In this document: one piece after another, positions 1 to 9,352 of the stretch
Numbering within the stretch: position 1 is the stretch's first letter
How the letters are laid out: each line of letters starts with the position of its first letter
DNA from: an uncultured Clostridia bacterium
GTDB taxonomy: Bacteria > Bacillota > Clostridia > Oscillospirales > Acutalibacteraceae
Assembly (NCBI GenBank): GCA_947627345.1
Contig: CANQVS010000009.1
Span: forward strand, 1 to 64,000
Reading direction: 5' to 3'
Length of the DNA: 64,000 bases
Program-made: the position numbers and the translations under genes
The notes under the pieces: model-generated
The model's input: the letters and a program-made list of their open reading frames with translations, nothing else
What the model was told of the DNA's origin: nothing
Database searches by the model: none

Positions 1-346
1 TCATACATCCGCAAAGCGCTATAAGTGTTTTGGGATATTTTCTTTTAAGGTTTTTTAATGCCCCGACATTTCCGAAAACTCTGTCCTCCGCGTGTTCTCT
101 GACCGCGCAGGTGTTAAAAAGAATTACATCGGCATTATCGGGTTTATCTTCAAATTCAAAGCCTGCCTTTTCAAGCATACCTTTTATGCGCTCGCCGTCC
201 GCTACATTCTGCTGACAGCCGTAAGTATGAATGTACGCAATCGGTTTATCAGAGCGCTTGCGGGTTTCCATTATTTCATATATAAGATTAAGGTACTCAT
301 TCTGCGTTTCATCAAAATCAGTTAAAGTACTATATTTTTCTGTCAA
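1..346 (-). CDS. miaB: MiaB tRNA-2-methylthio-N6-dimethylallyladenosine synthase, N-terminal part (truncated by window edge)
   Basis: Reverse-strand translation gives ...KPIAYIHTYGCQQNVADGERIKGMLEKAGFEFEDKPDNADVILFNTCAVREHAEDRVFGNVGALKN..., the MiaB N-terminal UPF0004 domain. Probable TTG start; not in the ORF track. Confidence 0.85.
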   Translation of the reverse strand, partial: MTEKYSTLTDFDETQNEYLNLIYEIMETRKRSDKPIAYIHTYGCQQNVADGERIKGMLEKAGFEFEDKPDNADVILFNTCAVREHAEDRVFGNVGALKNLKRKYPKTLIALCGCM

Positions 347-381
347 GACAAATTGCCCCAATCTAATCTATTATCCATAAA

Positions 382-410
382 ATTATAGCACAAAACCTAT
401 TTTATTACAA
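382..410 (-). promoter_or_regulatory. Putative sigma-A promoter for miaB (TTGTAA-N17-TATAAT)
   Basis: Minus-strand reading ttgtaa-taaaataggttttgtgc-tataat, upstream of miaB. Confidence 0.5.
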
Positions 411-424
411 TAGATTTTGTGCTA
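386..424. terminator. Inverted repeat / probable terminator between yunB and miaB
   Basis: tagcacaaaacctatt-ttattac-aatagattttgtgcta, long near-perfect hairpin. Confidence 0.5.
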
Positions 425-463
425 AAAATTACTATAATTACTATATTTAGTGTTATTTCTTTC

Positions 464-1105
464 TTACTTTACAACATCTGCATACATAGACGGTACTGAA
501 CCTACAATGACAGTCTGGGCGATTTCATAATCTGTTTTAAATTTAACCTCTTCACTGTAATTAGGACTTATAGCCACAATATCGGTTGTTACTATAAGGT
601 TAATATGATGGATAGTTTGATTAACTCCCGAGCTTTCAAAAGTACTTTTAATTTTACAGTTCACAGAGCCTGTTAGTGTAAAAGTTATTTCAACATCAGG
701 TCCTAATGTGCTTATTAATGTTAAATTCGTAAAAGTCCCGGCAGGAAGAGAAAAACTATACTGTTTTTGTTTATCAAGTTCATTTTGAATTTTCTCTATA
801 ACTTCTGATTTTACACGGTTTATGTTGATTGAATTAGCGGAAATGGAGTTAACCTGCCCGCTGTCGGAATAATTTATATTCGCTAAATCGTCATATGTAA
901 AATCAAAATTTTCAAGAGTTTGAGTAACAGCGTTGCCGATTATTTTTGTCGATATTGTTTTTGATTGCTTTCTAACGCATTTTAAGGTAAACGGAACAGC
1001 CTGCATTTCAAAGAGGACAATCAAAACTATAATAATTACAGTAACAATTATTGAATAACGTCTTATACGTTTATGTATTCTCGATTTTTTCTTTTTATAT
1101 AACAA
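464..1105 (-). CDS. yunB: Sporulation protein YunB family
   Basis: N-terminal TM helix followed by ..AVPFTLKCVRKQSKTISTKIIGNAV.. and a LGPDVEITFTLTGSV-type region typical of YunB. TTG start. Confidence 0.7.
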   Translation of the reverse strand: MLYKKKKSRIHKRIRRYSIIVTVIIIVLIVLFEMQAVPFTLKCVRKQSKTISTKIIGNAVTQTLENFDFTYDDLANINYSDSGQVNSISANSININRVKSEVIEKIQNELDKQKQYSFSLPAGTFTNLTLISTLGPDVEITFTLTGSVNCKIKSTFESSGVNQTIHHINLIVTTDIVAISPNYSEEVKFKTDYEIAQTVIVGSVPSMYADVVK

Positions 1106-1107
1106 AA

Positions 1108-1139
1108 AACACCCCTCGTTATTCTATACGAGAGGTGTT
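1108..1139 (-). terminator. Intrinsic terminator downstream of the 1157-1606 CDS
   Basis: AACACCTCTCGTATAGAATAACGAGGGGTGTTTTTTG on the minus strand: 12-nt arms followed by a T run. Confidence 0.75.
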
Positions 1140-1156
1140 AATTTGTTACAATTAAC

Positions 1157-1606
1157 TTAATTTTCTTCGATACCGCACACGGAGCAGTCGTCATCGTACG
1201 TTTCATCAGAGAATAAATCGGAAAAATCGAACTCTAATTCTCCTCCGCAGTTGGGACAACTCATTTCTCCCTCAATCAAAGTGTCCTCATCAACTACAAT
1301 CTCAGCACCGCAATCAGGACATTTTACTTCGTAGTCAGGGCTTTCCTCGTCATCATAATCATATTCGTCGTCATAGTCATCATAATCAACTTCGCTCAGA
1401 AGTTCACACAACTCATCGTTCTGCTCGTTCAGTAACTCAACCTCATCTTCCAACTCCGCAATTTCATCAGCCATACTGTAAATTAAATCAAGCATAGATG
1501 AGATAAGCTTGCCTTCAGGCTTGGATACATCAAGTTCAAGTCCCTCGGACATCCCCTTGAGGTAAGCGGCTCTTTCAGAAATATTCATATCATCTTTAAC
1601 AGACAT
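1157..1606 (-). CDS. Zinc-ribbon acidic protein, CD1247 N-terminal-domain-like
   Basis: ORF with N-terminal SERAAYLKGMSEGLELD, acidic linker, and CPDCGAEI..CPNCGGEL zinc-ribbon motifs. Confidence 0.65.
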   Translation of the reverse strand: MSVKDDMNISERAAYLKGMSEGLELDVSKPEGKLISSMLDLIYSMADEIAELEDEVELLNEQNDELCELLSEVDYDDYDDEYDYDDEESPDYEVKCPDCGAEIVVDEDTLIEGEMSCPNCGGELEFDFSDLFSDETYDDDCSVCGIEEN

Positions 1607-1615
1607 TGTTACTCC

Positions 1616-2173
1616 TTATGCTCTGCCGAGATACTCGCCTGTACGGGTATCAATCTGGATAATTTCCCCCTCATTGATGAAAAGCGGAACCTTAACCTCT
1701 GCGCCTGTTTCAACAGTAGCGGGTTTTGTAGCGTTTGTAGCTGTATTTCCTGCAAATCCGGGGTCGGTTTTTGTTACTTCAAGTTCAACAAAGTTAGGCG
1801 GTTCTACGCCGAAAACATTGCCCTTGTAAGAGAGAATTTTGCATATCATATTTTCTTTTACAAATTTAAAGTTATCGCCTAAAACGGAAGCGTTAATCGG
1901 GAGCTGTTCCCAAGTTTCCGTATCCATAAAATAGTAAAGTTCTCCGTCGTTATAGCTGTACTCCATATCCTTACGGTCAACAAATGCCTTAGGATACTTA
2001 TCATTAGGGTTAAAGGTTTTTTCAACAACAGCGCCTGTAATAACATTTCTGATTTTTGTTCTTACAAAAGCAGCGCCCTTGCCGGGTTTTACATGCTGAA
2101 ATTCAATGATAGAAACAACCTGTCCATCCATTTCAAATGTAACGCCGTTTCTGAAATCGCCTGCAGAAATCAT
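1616..2173 (-). CDS. efp: Translation elongation factor P
   Basis: [43 protein letters not shown]...; the internal Met is preferred over the ORF-track start at 2245. Confidence 0.95.
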   Translation of the reverse strand: MISAGDFRNGVTFEMDGQVVSIIEFQHVKPGKGAAFVRTKIRNVITGAVVEKTFNPNDKYPKAFVDRKDMEYSYNDGELYYFMDTETWEQLPINASVLGDNFKFVKENMICKILSYKGNVFGVEPPNFVELEVTKTDPGFAGNTATNATKPATVETGAEVKVPLFINEGEIIQIDTRTGEYLGRA

Positions 2174-2248
2174 AATTTTACCTCCTGAATTTTCATAAAA
2201 AGTAATAACAAGGTATATTATACATAAATTGCTTGTAAATTGCAAGTA

Positions 2249-3334
2249 TTATACAATAATTAGTTCCTTGCCAAGCGTTGCAAAATTTTTGAAACCATTT
2301 TCTTTAACTAAAACCATATCCTCAATTCTGACTCCGAATTGATTTTCAAGATATATTCCTGGCTCAACGGTTATAACCATATTTTCCGATAAAATATCCT
2401 CGCTTTTAGGGCTTACATAAGGTTTTTCGTGAATATCCAATCCTACGCCGTGTCCCGTTGAATGTCCGAAATTTTTTCCGTAGCCCGCGTCAGAGATTAT
2501 ATCCCTCGCTATTTTATCGACATCCGACGCTTTCATTCCCGCCTTAACGGAATTTAAAGCCGTAGTCTGAGCATTTAAAACAATGCTGTATATTTCACGC
2601 TTAAATTCATCGCAGGACTTTACCGCAACCGTTCTCGTCATATCGCTGTGATAACCCATATAAACCGAGCCTATATCCATTGTGAAAAAATCGCCCTCTG
2701 AAATAATCCCGTCACCGGGCACTCCGTGAGGGAGTGAAGTCTTTTTTCCCGTAATTGTAATTAAATCAAAACTGATATGACTTGCACCGTATTTTTTCAT
2801 AAGATATTCAAGTTCAACAGCGATTCTTCTCTCACTCTCTCCCGGTCTGATATAATTTAAAATTTCATTGTAGGCTTTTTCTGTTATTTTTTGCGCCTCA
2901 TCAATAAATTTAATTTCTTCCACGCTTTTTATCAGTCTTAAATTTGATATAGCTTTACTTAAAAAATCGTTTGAAATTAAAGAAATTCCCTGCGAGTTAA
3001 AGTTTTTTAAATATAAATTATAAATACCGACTGTTATATTATCAGATTCAAGAGAAAGAGTGTTTACTGAATGTTTTTTACAGAGTTTTGCAACATCACT
3101 GCACAAAGATTTGAACTCAACCACTCTGCAATTTTTACAATTTTTTTTGGCGTTTTCGATATATCTGAAATCAACCAAAAGATATGCCTCGTCTTTTGTG
3201 ACGAGTATTTTTCCCTCACAGTTTTGAATACCCGAAAAGTAATAAACGTTCTTTTCGTCCGTAATAAAAAACGCATGAGAATTGTCCTCTATTATCTTTT
3301 GAAGTTTATTTATTCTGTTGCGCTCAATAGACAT
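2249..3334 (-). CDS. pepP: Xaa-Pro aminopeptidase (M24 family)
   Basis: TMDIGSVYMGYHSDMTRT, FGHSTGHGVGLDIHEKPYVS and VITVEPGIY motifs of M24 peptidases. Confidence 0.85.
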   Translation of the reverse strand: MSIERNRINKLQKIIEDNSHAFFITDEKNVYYFSGIQNCEGKILVTKDEAYLLVDFRYIENAKKNCKNCRVVEFKSLCSDVAKLCKKHSVNTLSLESDNITVGIYNLYLKNFNSQGISLISNDFLSKAISNLRLIKSVEEIKFIDEAQKITEKAYNEILNYIRPGESERRIAVELEYLMKKYGASHISFDLITITGKKTSLPHGVPGDGIISEGDFFTMDIGSVYMGYHSDMTRTVAVKSCDEFKREIYSIVLNAQTTALNSVKAGMKASDVDKIARDIISDAGYGKNFGHSTGHGVGLDIHEKPYVSPKSEDILSENMVITVEPGIYLENQFGVRIEDMVLVKENGFKNFATLGKELIIV

Positions 3335-3765
3335 TAAATCATTTCCTTTAATGCGTCAATCGCTAAAAGATAGCTGTGTTTTCCGAATCCCGCAATTTGG
3401 CCCTTACATACGGGAGCAATAACAGACTTGTGTCTGAACTCTTCTCTCGAATGTATATTTGACATATGAACCTCGACAAAAGGAATATTCACGCTTGCTA
3501 TAGCGTCTCTTAACGCATAACTGTAATGAGTTAACGCGCCTGCATTAATTATAACCGCGTCAAAGCTATCCTTAGCCGAATGGATTTTATCAATTAAATC
3601 TCCCTCGTGATTTGACTGATAAATTTCAGTTTCAAAGCCGTTTTCTTTAGCGTATGATAAAATCTGTTCGTTTATACTTTCAGAACTTTCATTACCATAT
3701 ACGTTTTTTTCGCGCACACCAACCATATTAAGATTAGGACCGAGTAATACAAGAATTTTTTTCAT
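3334..3765 (-). CDS. aroQ: Type II 3-dehydroquinate dehydratase
   Basis: LLGPNLNMVGVREKNVYG, YQSNHEGDLID, IINAGALTHYS, EVHMSNIHSREEFRHKS. Confidence 0.95.
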   Translation of the reverse strand: MKKILVLLGPNLNMVGVREKNVYGNESSESINEQILSYAKENGFETEIYQSNHEGDLIDKIHSAKDSFDAVIINAGALTHYSYALRDAIASVNIPFVEVHMSNIHSREEFRHKSVIAPVCKGQIAGFGKHSYLLAIDALKEMI

Positions 3766-3805
3766 CTTAATTCTCCCTGAATAAAATTATTTAAAAAATA
3801 AAAAA

Positions 3806-3825
3806 GCGGACAACTCACTGTCCGC
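3806..3825 (-). terminator. Intrinsic terminator downstream of rpsU
   Basis: gcggaca-actcac-tgtccgc hairpin with an A run on + (T run on the transcribed strand). Confidence 0.75.
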
Positions 3826-3833
3826 CTTAGTAT

Positions 3834-4010
3834 TTACCTATATTTGCGTTTACGAGCTGCTTCGGACTTCTTCTTGCGCTTTACAGAAGGCTTCTCATAA
3901 GCTTCTCTCTTGCGAACTTCAGCGATAACGCCTGCTCTTGCACATTGTTTTTTAAATCTTCTCAACGCGCTTTCAAGAGATTCATTTTCTTTAAGTCTTA
4001 CTTCTGACAT
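3834..4010 (-). CDS. rpsU: 30S ribosomal protein S21
   Basis: 58 aa: [58 protein letters not shown]. Too short for the ORF track. Confidence 0.95.
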   Translation of the reverse strand: MSEVRLKENESLESALRRFKKQCARAGVIAEVRKREAYEKPSVKRKKKSEAARKRKYR

Positions 4011-4133
4011 TTCTATATCCCTCCCATCAATATGGGTAATTTGTTAACTAATGTAATAGTAATTATACAACAAGTAGACATAAAATGTCAATACTTATCA
4101 AAAAATTAGTGAAAAAATATTAAAAAGTAACAT

Positions 4134-6551
4134 TTACGGCTTTACAACAATATTGACAATTCTGCCTTTAACATAAATTTCTTTTATAATATTCATACCT
4201 TCAATCGCCTTTTTGACATTTTCGTCATCTTTAGCAAGTTTAAGAACTTCGTTCTGCTCTAAATCAGGAGAAATATTAAGCTTAGCTTTTATTTTTCCGT
4301 TAACCTGAACAGCAATCTCAATTGTTTGTTCAACACATTTTGACTCATCGTATTCAGGCCAGCTTTGTTCAGCTACCATTCCCTCTCCTAATGAGCATAT
4401 TTCCCAAATTTCCTCGGTAACGTGAGGAGCAAAAGGATTGAGGAGAATAGTAAATACAGCAAGCTCTTTCTTTGAAATTGAGCCGAAAGATGTAACCTCA
4501 TTTATAAGCGACATCAAAGCGGCAATTGCCGTGTTAAACTTAATGTTTTCTATATCGTCTCCGACCTTCTTAATCGCCTTATTAAACGCGCTTTCAAGCT
4601 CAGGACGGATTGTATCGCCGTCGACCAAAATATTTTGAAGATTATAAAAGCGTTCTATAAATCTTCTGCATCCTCTTATGCTTGAGGGGCTCCACGGAGC
4701 CGCTTTCTCAAAGTCGCCGATAAACATTTCATAAAGACGCATTGTATCGGCACCGTACTCGTTCACTATGTCATCGGGATTTACAACATTCCCTCTTGAT
4801 TTAGACATTTTCTCGCCGTTTTCTCCGAGAATCATACCGTGGCTTGTACGCTTAGCGTAAGGCTCGGGTGTCGGAACTACGCCGATATCATAGAGGAATT
4901 TGTGCCAAAAACGACTGTAAAGCAGGTGAAGAGTAGTATGCTCCATACCTCCGTTATACCAGTCTACGGGAGACCAGTATTCAAGCGCCTGCTTAGACGC
5001 AAGAGCATCGTTATTATGAGGGTCCATATATCTTAAAAAGTACCACGATGAACCCGCCCATTGCGGCATAGTGTCGGTTTCTCTTACGGCTTTTCCTCCG
5101 CAACAAGGGCATTTAGTATTAATCCAATCCGTCATCTTCGCAAGAGGAGATTCACCTGTGTCAGTCGGCTCATATGAGTCAACCATAGGCAATTTAAGCG
5201 GAAGTTCGCTTTCGTCAATCGGAACAAAACCGCATTTTTCACAATGGACAATAGGAATAGGCTCTCCCCAATAGCGTTGACGCGAAAAAACCCAATCGCG
5301 GAGTTTGTAGTTAACCTTAGCTCTGCCTATTTTCTTTTCTTCAAGCCAGGCTGTCATTTTTTTCTTGGCTTCTTCTACAGATAAACCGTTTAAAAATCCC
5401 GAATTAGTTAAAATTCCCGTAGCGCAATCGGTAAACGCCTCTTTTTGAACGTCCTTTCCGCCCTTAACAACCTCAATAATAGGTAGGTCAAACTTCTTCG
5501 CAAACTCCCAGTCGCGCGTATCGTGAGCGGGTACAGCCATTATAGCGCCCGTTCCGTAGGAAACGAGGACGTAATCTGAAACAAAAATAGGAATTTGAGT
5601 ATTGTTTACGGGATTTACAGCCTCTACACCTTTAAGACGAATACCCGTCTTATCCTTTGCTACTTCTGTTCTCTCAAAGTCGGATTTTTTCGATGCCTCA
5701 AGCTGATACTTTTTTATCTCGTCTAAATTTTCAAGCTTGTCAGCCCACTTTTCAATAAGAGGATGTTCGGGAGAAATAACCATATATGTAGCGCCGAAAA
5801 GCGTATCACAGCGAGTAGTATATACAGTCAGCGTATCGCCTGTCGTAGCCTTAAAATCAACCTCGGCGCCCGTTGAACGGCCAATCCAGTTTTTCTGCTG
5901 CGCCTTTACTCTGGGCGGATAATCGACAAGGTCAAGGTCGTTTATAAGTCTGTCCGCATACGCTGTGATTTTAAGCATCCATTGGGATTTAACCTTGTGA
6001 ATAACCTCACTTGAACAGCGTTCGCAAACTCCGTTTACAACTTCCTCGTTTGCAAGGACGCATTTACAGGAGGTACACCAATTAACATTCATTTCCTTTT
6101 TATACGCTAAACCCTTTTTAAAAAGCTGTAGAAAAATCCACTGCGTCCATTTATAGTAATCGGGGTCGGTAGTATTAATTTCTCTGCTCCAGTCAAAAGA
6201 AATACCCAATGACTGTATTTGCTTTTTAAAACGCTCAATATTTTGTTTTGTAACAATTTCAGGATGAATATGATTTTTAATAGCATAATTTTCGGTCGGA
6301 AGTCCGAAAGCGTCCCAGCCTATAGGATAAAGTACATTGTAGCCCTGAAGTCTGCGCTTACGTGCTACGGTATCCAAAGCCGTGTACGGACGGGGATGTC
6401 CGACGTGAAGTCCTTGACCCGACGGATAAGGAAATTCTATAAGAGCATAAAATTTTTCTTTTGAGGTGTCGTCACTTGCGTGAAAAACACCTTTATCCTC
6501 CCAAATTTTTTGCCATTTGCTTTCTACATTCTTATGATTATATTTCACCAT
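4134..6551 (-). CDS. leuS: Leucyl-tRNA synthetase
   Basis: 805 aa with [51 protein letters not shown]. Confidence 0.97.
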   Translation of the reverse strand: MVKYNHKNVESKWQKIWEDKGVFHASDDTSKEKFYALIEFPYPSGQGLHVGHPRPYTALDTVARKRRLQGYNVLYPIGWDAFGLPTENYAIKNHIHPEIVTKQNIERFKKQIQSLGISFDWSREINTTDPDYYKWTQWIFLQLFKKGLAYKKEMNVNWCTSCKCVLANEEVVNGVCERCSSEVIHKVKSQWMLKITAYADRLINDLDLVDYPPRVKAQQKNWIGRSTGAEVDFKATTGDTLTVYTTRCDTLFGATYMVISPEHPLIEKWADKLENLDEIKKYQLEASKKSDFERTEVAKDKTGIRLKGVEAVNPVNNTQIPIFVSDYVLVSYGTGAIMAVPAHDTRDWEFAKKFDLPIIEVVKGGKDVQKEAFTDCATGILTNSGFLNGLSVEEAKKKMTAWLEEKKIGRAKVNYKLRDWVFSRQRYWGEPIPIVHCEKCGFVPIDESELPLKLPMVDSYEPTDTGESPLAKMTDWINTKCPCCGGKAVRETDTMPQWAGSSWYFLRYMDPHNNDALASKQALEYWSPVDWYNGGMEHTTLHLLYSRFWHKFLYDIGVVPTPEPYAKRTSHGMILGENGEKMSKSRGNVVNPDDIVNEYGADTMRLYEMFIGDFEKAAPWSPSSIRGCRRFIERFYNLQNILVDGDTIRPELESAFNKAIKKVGDDIENIKFNTAIAALMSLINEVTSFGSISKKELAVFTILLNPFAPHVTEEIWEICSLGEGMVAEQSWPEYDESKCVEQTIEIAVQVNGKIKAKLNISPDLEQNEVLKLAKDDENVKKAIEGMNIIKEIYVKGRIVNIVVKP

Positions 6552-6564
6552 TATACCTCCCGAT

Positions 6565-6918
6565 TTATTTTAAAACTTCAGATAAATCTATTTCCCTGCC
6601 GTCCTGCCAAAGACGTTCGAGGTCGTAAAAATCCCGAGCCTCTTCGTTAAAGACATTTACTATTATATCAACGTAATCAAGTAAAATCCAGCTGTTGGAG
6701 CGGTGTCCCTCAATATGGTTTACATGTATACCGAGTTCATCCATTCTGAATTCAACCTCGTCCGCTAAAGCCTTTACCTGCGTACTGCTTCTTCCTGTGG
6801 CTATCACCATATAATCAGCAAGAATGGTAACATCGGTTATCTCAATTACTTTTATATCCTGAGCAATTTTTTTATCCAAAATTTCTGCTATTTTAAGAGC
6901 CTGTTCATAAGTTGTCAT
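6565..6918 (-). CDS. rsfS: Ribosome silencing factor RsfS
   Basis: [59 protein letters not shown]. Confidence 0.92.
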   Translation of the reverse strand: MTTYEQALKIAEILDKKIAQDIKVIEITDVTILADYMVIATGRSSTQVKALADEVEFRMDELGIHVNHIEGHRSNSWILLDYVDIIVNVFNEEARDFYDLERLWQDGREIDLSEVLK

Positions 6919-7499
6919 TATAGCAACCCTTTCTTTTCTAAATTACAAAGTATATCATTATAACAATGGATTGCATTGCTATGTATAGGAAGTTTTCTAT
7001 GAATTAAATCCGATATTGTAAAGCGCAGTCCGTAAAGCATAGCGTCATCTATATCGGAAAACGCCTTTTCACGCATAATGTCAACATCTCTGTAATCACG
7101 TTCCGCGCTGATAAAATCTGCGGTAAATATTATTTTTTCAAGCATTGACATATTCTCTCTGCCTGTCGTATGATACCTGATTGAATTTATAATATCTATG
7201 TCGTCAATTTTTAAAACATCTCTGACATAAACGCTTCCCGCAATTGCGTGCCAGAGCTTTGACGAGCTCTTTTCGGTAGCGTCAAGTATTATACCACCGC
7301 ATCGGATAATTTGCAACATTTCATCTTTTGGGGTTTCTTTGCAACAATCGTGAAGTATTCCGGCTATCTCTGCCTTTTCTATGTCCGCGTTATACCGCTT
7401 TGCAAGCTCGACCGCGGATTTGGAAACATTTACGCTGTGAATATAGCGCCTTTCCCCCATTCGTTTCTTTATTAAAGAACGGTATTCGTTTATGTCCAC
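6918..7499 (-). CDS. yqeK: HD-domain YqeK-type bis(5'-nucleosyl)-tetraphosphatase
   Basis: RYIHSVNVSKSAVELA, GILHDCCKE, HAIAGSVYVRDVL, IRYHTTGRENMSMLEKIIFTADFISAERDY; adjacent to rsfS. Confidence 0.88.
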   Translation of the reverse strand: MDINEYRSLIKKRMGERRYIHSVNVSKSAVELAKRYNADIEKAEIAGILHDCCKETPKDEMLQIIRCGGIILDATEKSSSKLWHAIAGSVYVRDVLKIDDIDIINSIRYHTTGRENMSMLEKIIFTADFISAERDYRDVDIMREKAFSDIDDAMLYGLRFTISDLIHRKLPIHSNAIHCYNDILCNLEKKGLL

Positions 7500-7515
7500 A
7501 ATTCCACTTCCGTTT

Positions 7516-7821
7516 TTATTTTTTCTTTGATTTTGGAAGTTCTATTACAGGCTCGTCGGGATTCGTTCTGTATAAGACAAATTTTGAGCCTATAACCTGA
7601 ACAACGTCTGAATTTGTTTTCTCTGCAATTAAATCGGCGGTCTCCCTCGAAGAAATCGGACTGCTTTCAAGGCATCTACCCTTTATAAGCTCACGCGCTG
7701 TCAGGGCGTCGTCTGTCTGCTTAATAATCTGCTCGTTCATTCCGCCTTTACCCACATAGATAATAGTATCAATTGAATTTGCCAAGCCTCTTAAATACGC
7801 GCGCTGTTTACTCGTTAACAT
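7516..7821 (-). CDS. yhbY: YhbY family (CRM domain) RNA-binding protein
   Basis: MLTSKQRAYLRGLANSIDTIIYVGKGGMNEQIIKQTDDALTARELIKGR; the internal Met start fits better than the ORF-track start at 7845. Confidence 0.88.
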   Translation of the reverse strand: MLTSKQRAYLRGLANSIDTIIYVGKGGMNEQIIKQTDDALTARELIKGRCLESSPISSRETADLIAEKTNSDVVQVIGSKFVLYRTNPDEPVIELPKSKKK

Positions 7822-8416
7822 TATTTTCCTCCAAGTATTTTTCAAGTTCTGCTTTCATCATTCTCAAGGCGTTTCCTCTGTGGCTTACTTTATCCTTTTC
7901 TTCCGCAGAAACCTTTCCGAATGAAACGCCGTTATATAGAAAAATCGGGTCATAACCGAAACCGCCGTCACCATCGGGAGTATGGGCAATCTCGCCGAAA
8001 CATTTACCCTCTGCCTGCAGCTTATCTCCGTTTGGAAACACACAGGTTATAGCTGCCGTATAATGCGCTTTTCTGTTGTCGCCGCCGACATCTTCAAGCT
8101 GTTTTAAAAGAAGATTATTTTTGTCCTCGTCAGACGCGTCCTCTCCCGCAAATCTCGAGGAATAAATTCCGGGACGTCCGTCTAAAGCGTCAACGCAAAT
8201 TCCCGAATCATCCGCAATTGCGGGTAAACCCGTTTTTTTGCAGGCGGAATACGCCTTTAAATAGGAATTTTCTTTAAAGGTTGTGCCTGTTTCCTCAACA
8301 TCATCAAGAGTTATTCCCGCCTCTTTCGCGGAAACCGCATCAATGCCGAGGGGAATCAAAATTCTTTTAAGCTCTGTTAATTTTTTCGCGTTGTTTGTTG
8401 CAATTATAAATTTCAT
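7808..8416 (-). CDS. rdgB: XTP/dITP diphosphatase (RdgB/HAM1)
   Basis: IIATNNAKKLTELKRIL, LPAIADDSGICVDALDGRPGIYSSRFAGEDASD, GFGYDPIF, SHRGNAL. Confidence 0.93.
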   Translation of the reverse strand: MKFIIATNNAKKLTELKRILIPLGIDAVSAKEAGITLDDVEETGTTFKENSYLKAYSACKKTGLPAIADDSGICVDALDGRPGIYSSRFAGEDASDEDKNNLLLKQLEDVGGDNRKAHYTAAITCVFPNGDKLQAEGKCFGEIAHTPDGDGGFGYDPIFLYNGVSFGKVSAEEKDKVSHRGNALRMMKAELEKYLEENNVNE

Positions 8417-8425
8417 ATTTACCTC

Positions 8426-9337
8426 TTAACTAAAATCAAACAGCGCTTTTGAGAATTCTTCCGGATTAAATGGCTGTAAATCATCAATCTGCTCGCCGAC
8501 TCCGACAAACTTAACGGGAACATCAAGCGAATTTTTAATTGCAAGAACAATACCGCCTTTGGCTGTACCGTCAAGCTTTGTAAGAACAATTCCAGTAATT
8601 CCCGTGGCCTCCTTAAAATGCTCGACCTGAGAAACAGCGTTCTGACCCGTTGTTGCGTCTAAAACAAGTAATATTTCCTTATCGGAATCGGGTAATTCTC
8701 TGTCAATAATTCGATTGATTTTCGCCAGCTCATCCATTAAGTTTTTCTTGTTGTGTAGTCTGCCTGCCGTATCGGCAATAATAATATCCGCGCCTCTTGC
8801 CTTTGCCGCGGAAATAGCGTCAAACACAACTGCCGCAGGGTCGCTTCCCTCATTTTGCTTAATAATATCGCACTTACTTCTCTCCGCCCATATCTGAAGC
8901 TGGTCTATTGCCGCCGCTCTGAATGTATCCGCAGCGGCAAGCAAAACCTTTTTACCTTCATTTCTAAAGCGATTGGCCATTTTTCCTATAGTAGTAGTTT
9001 TTCCTACTCCGTTTACTCCTATTACAAGAATAACCGAGGGTTTTGTATTGACGTTAAGTTCCTGTCCTCCTTTAAGCATATCGCTTACAACTTCTTCAAG
9101 AAGAATGTAAATCTGCTGAGGGTCGGTTGTGCCTGTTTCCTTAACCTTGGCTTTAACTTTTTCACAAATATTTTGGGCTGTAGAAACACCTACGTCACCC
9201 ATTACCAAAAGTTCCTCAAGCTCCTCAAAAAGTTCCTCATCAATTTTTGTAAAGGATTTAAGCATTGAATCAATTTGACCGATTACGCTGTCTCTTGTTT
9301 TTTTTAATCCCTGTTTAATTTTACTGAAAAATCCCAT
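8426..9337 (-). CDS. ftsY: Signal recognition particle receptor FtsY
   Basis: [68 protein letters not shown]. Confidence 0.96.
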   Translation of the reverse strand: MGFFSKIKQGLKKTRDSVIGQIDSMLKSFTKIDEELFEELEELLVMGDVGVSTAQNICEKVKAKVKETGTTDPQQIYILLEEVVSDMLKGGQELNVNTKPSVILVIGVNGVGKTTTIGKMANRFRNEGKKVLLAAADTFRAAAIDQLQIWAERSKCDIIKQNEGSDPAAVVFDAISAAKARGADIIIADTAGRLHNKKNLMDELAKINRIIDRELPDSDKEILLVLDATTGQNAVSQVEHFKEATGITGIVLTKLDGTAKGGIVLAIKNSLDVPVKFVGVGEQIDDLQPFNPEEFSKALFDFS

Positions 9338-9352
9338 ATTATCTGTCCTTTG

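Noticed and set aside
6552-6600. Possible T-box leader for leuS
   Set aside because: leuS follows rsfS by 13 bp within an operon; there is no space for a T-box.
8855-9268. Plus-strand ORF of 137 aa inside ftsY
   Set aside because: Antisense shadow; Cys/Phe/Asn-rich translation without family features.
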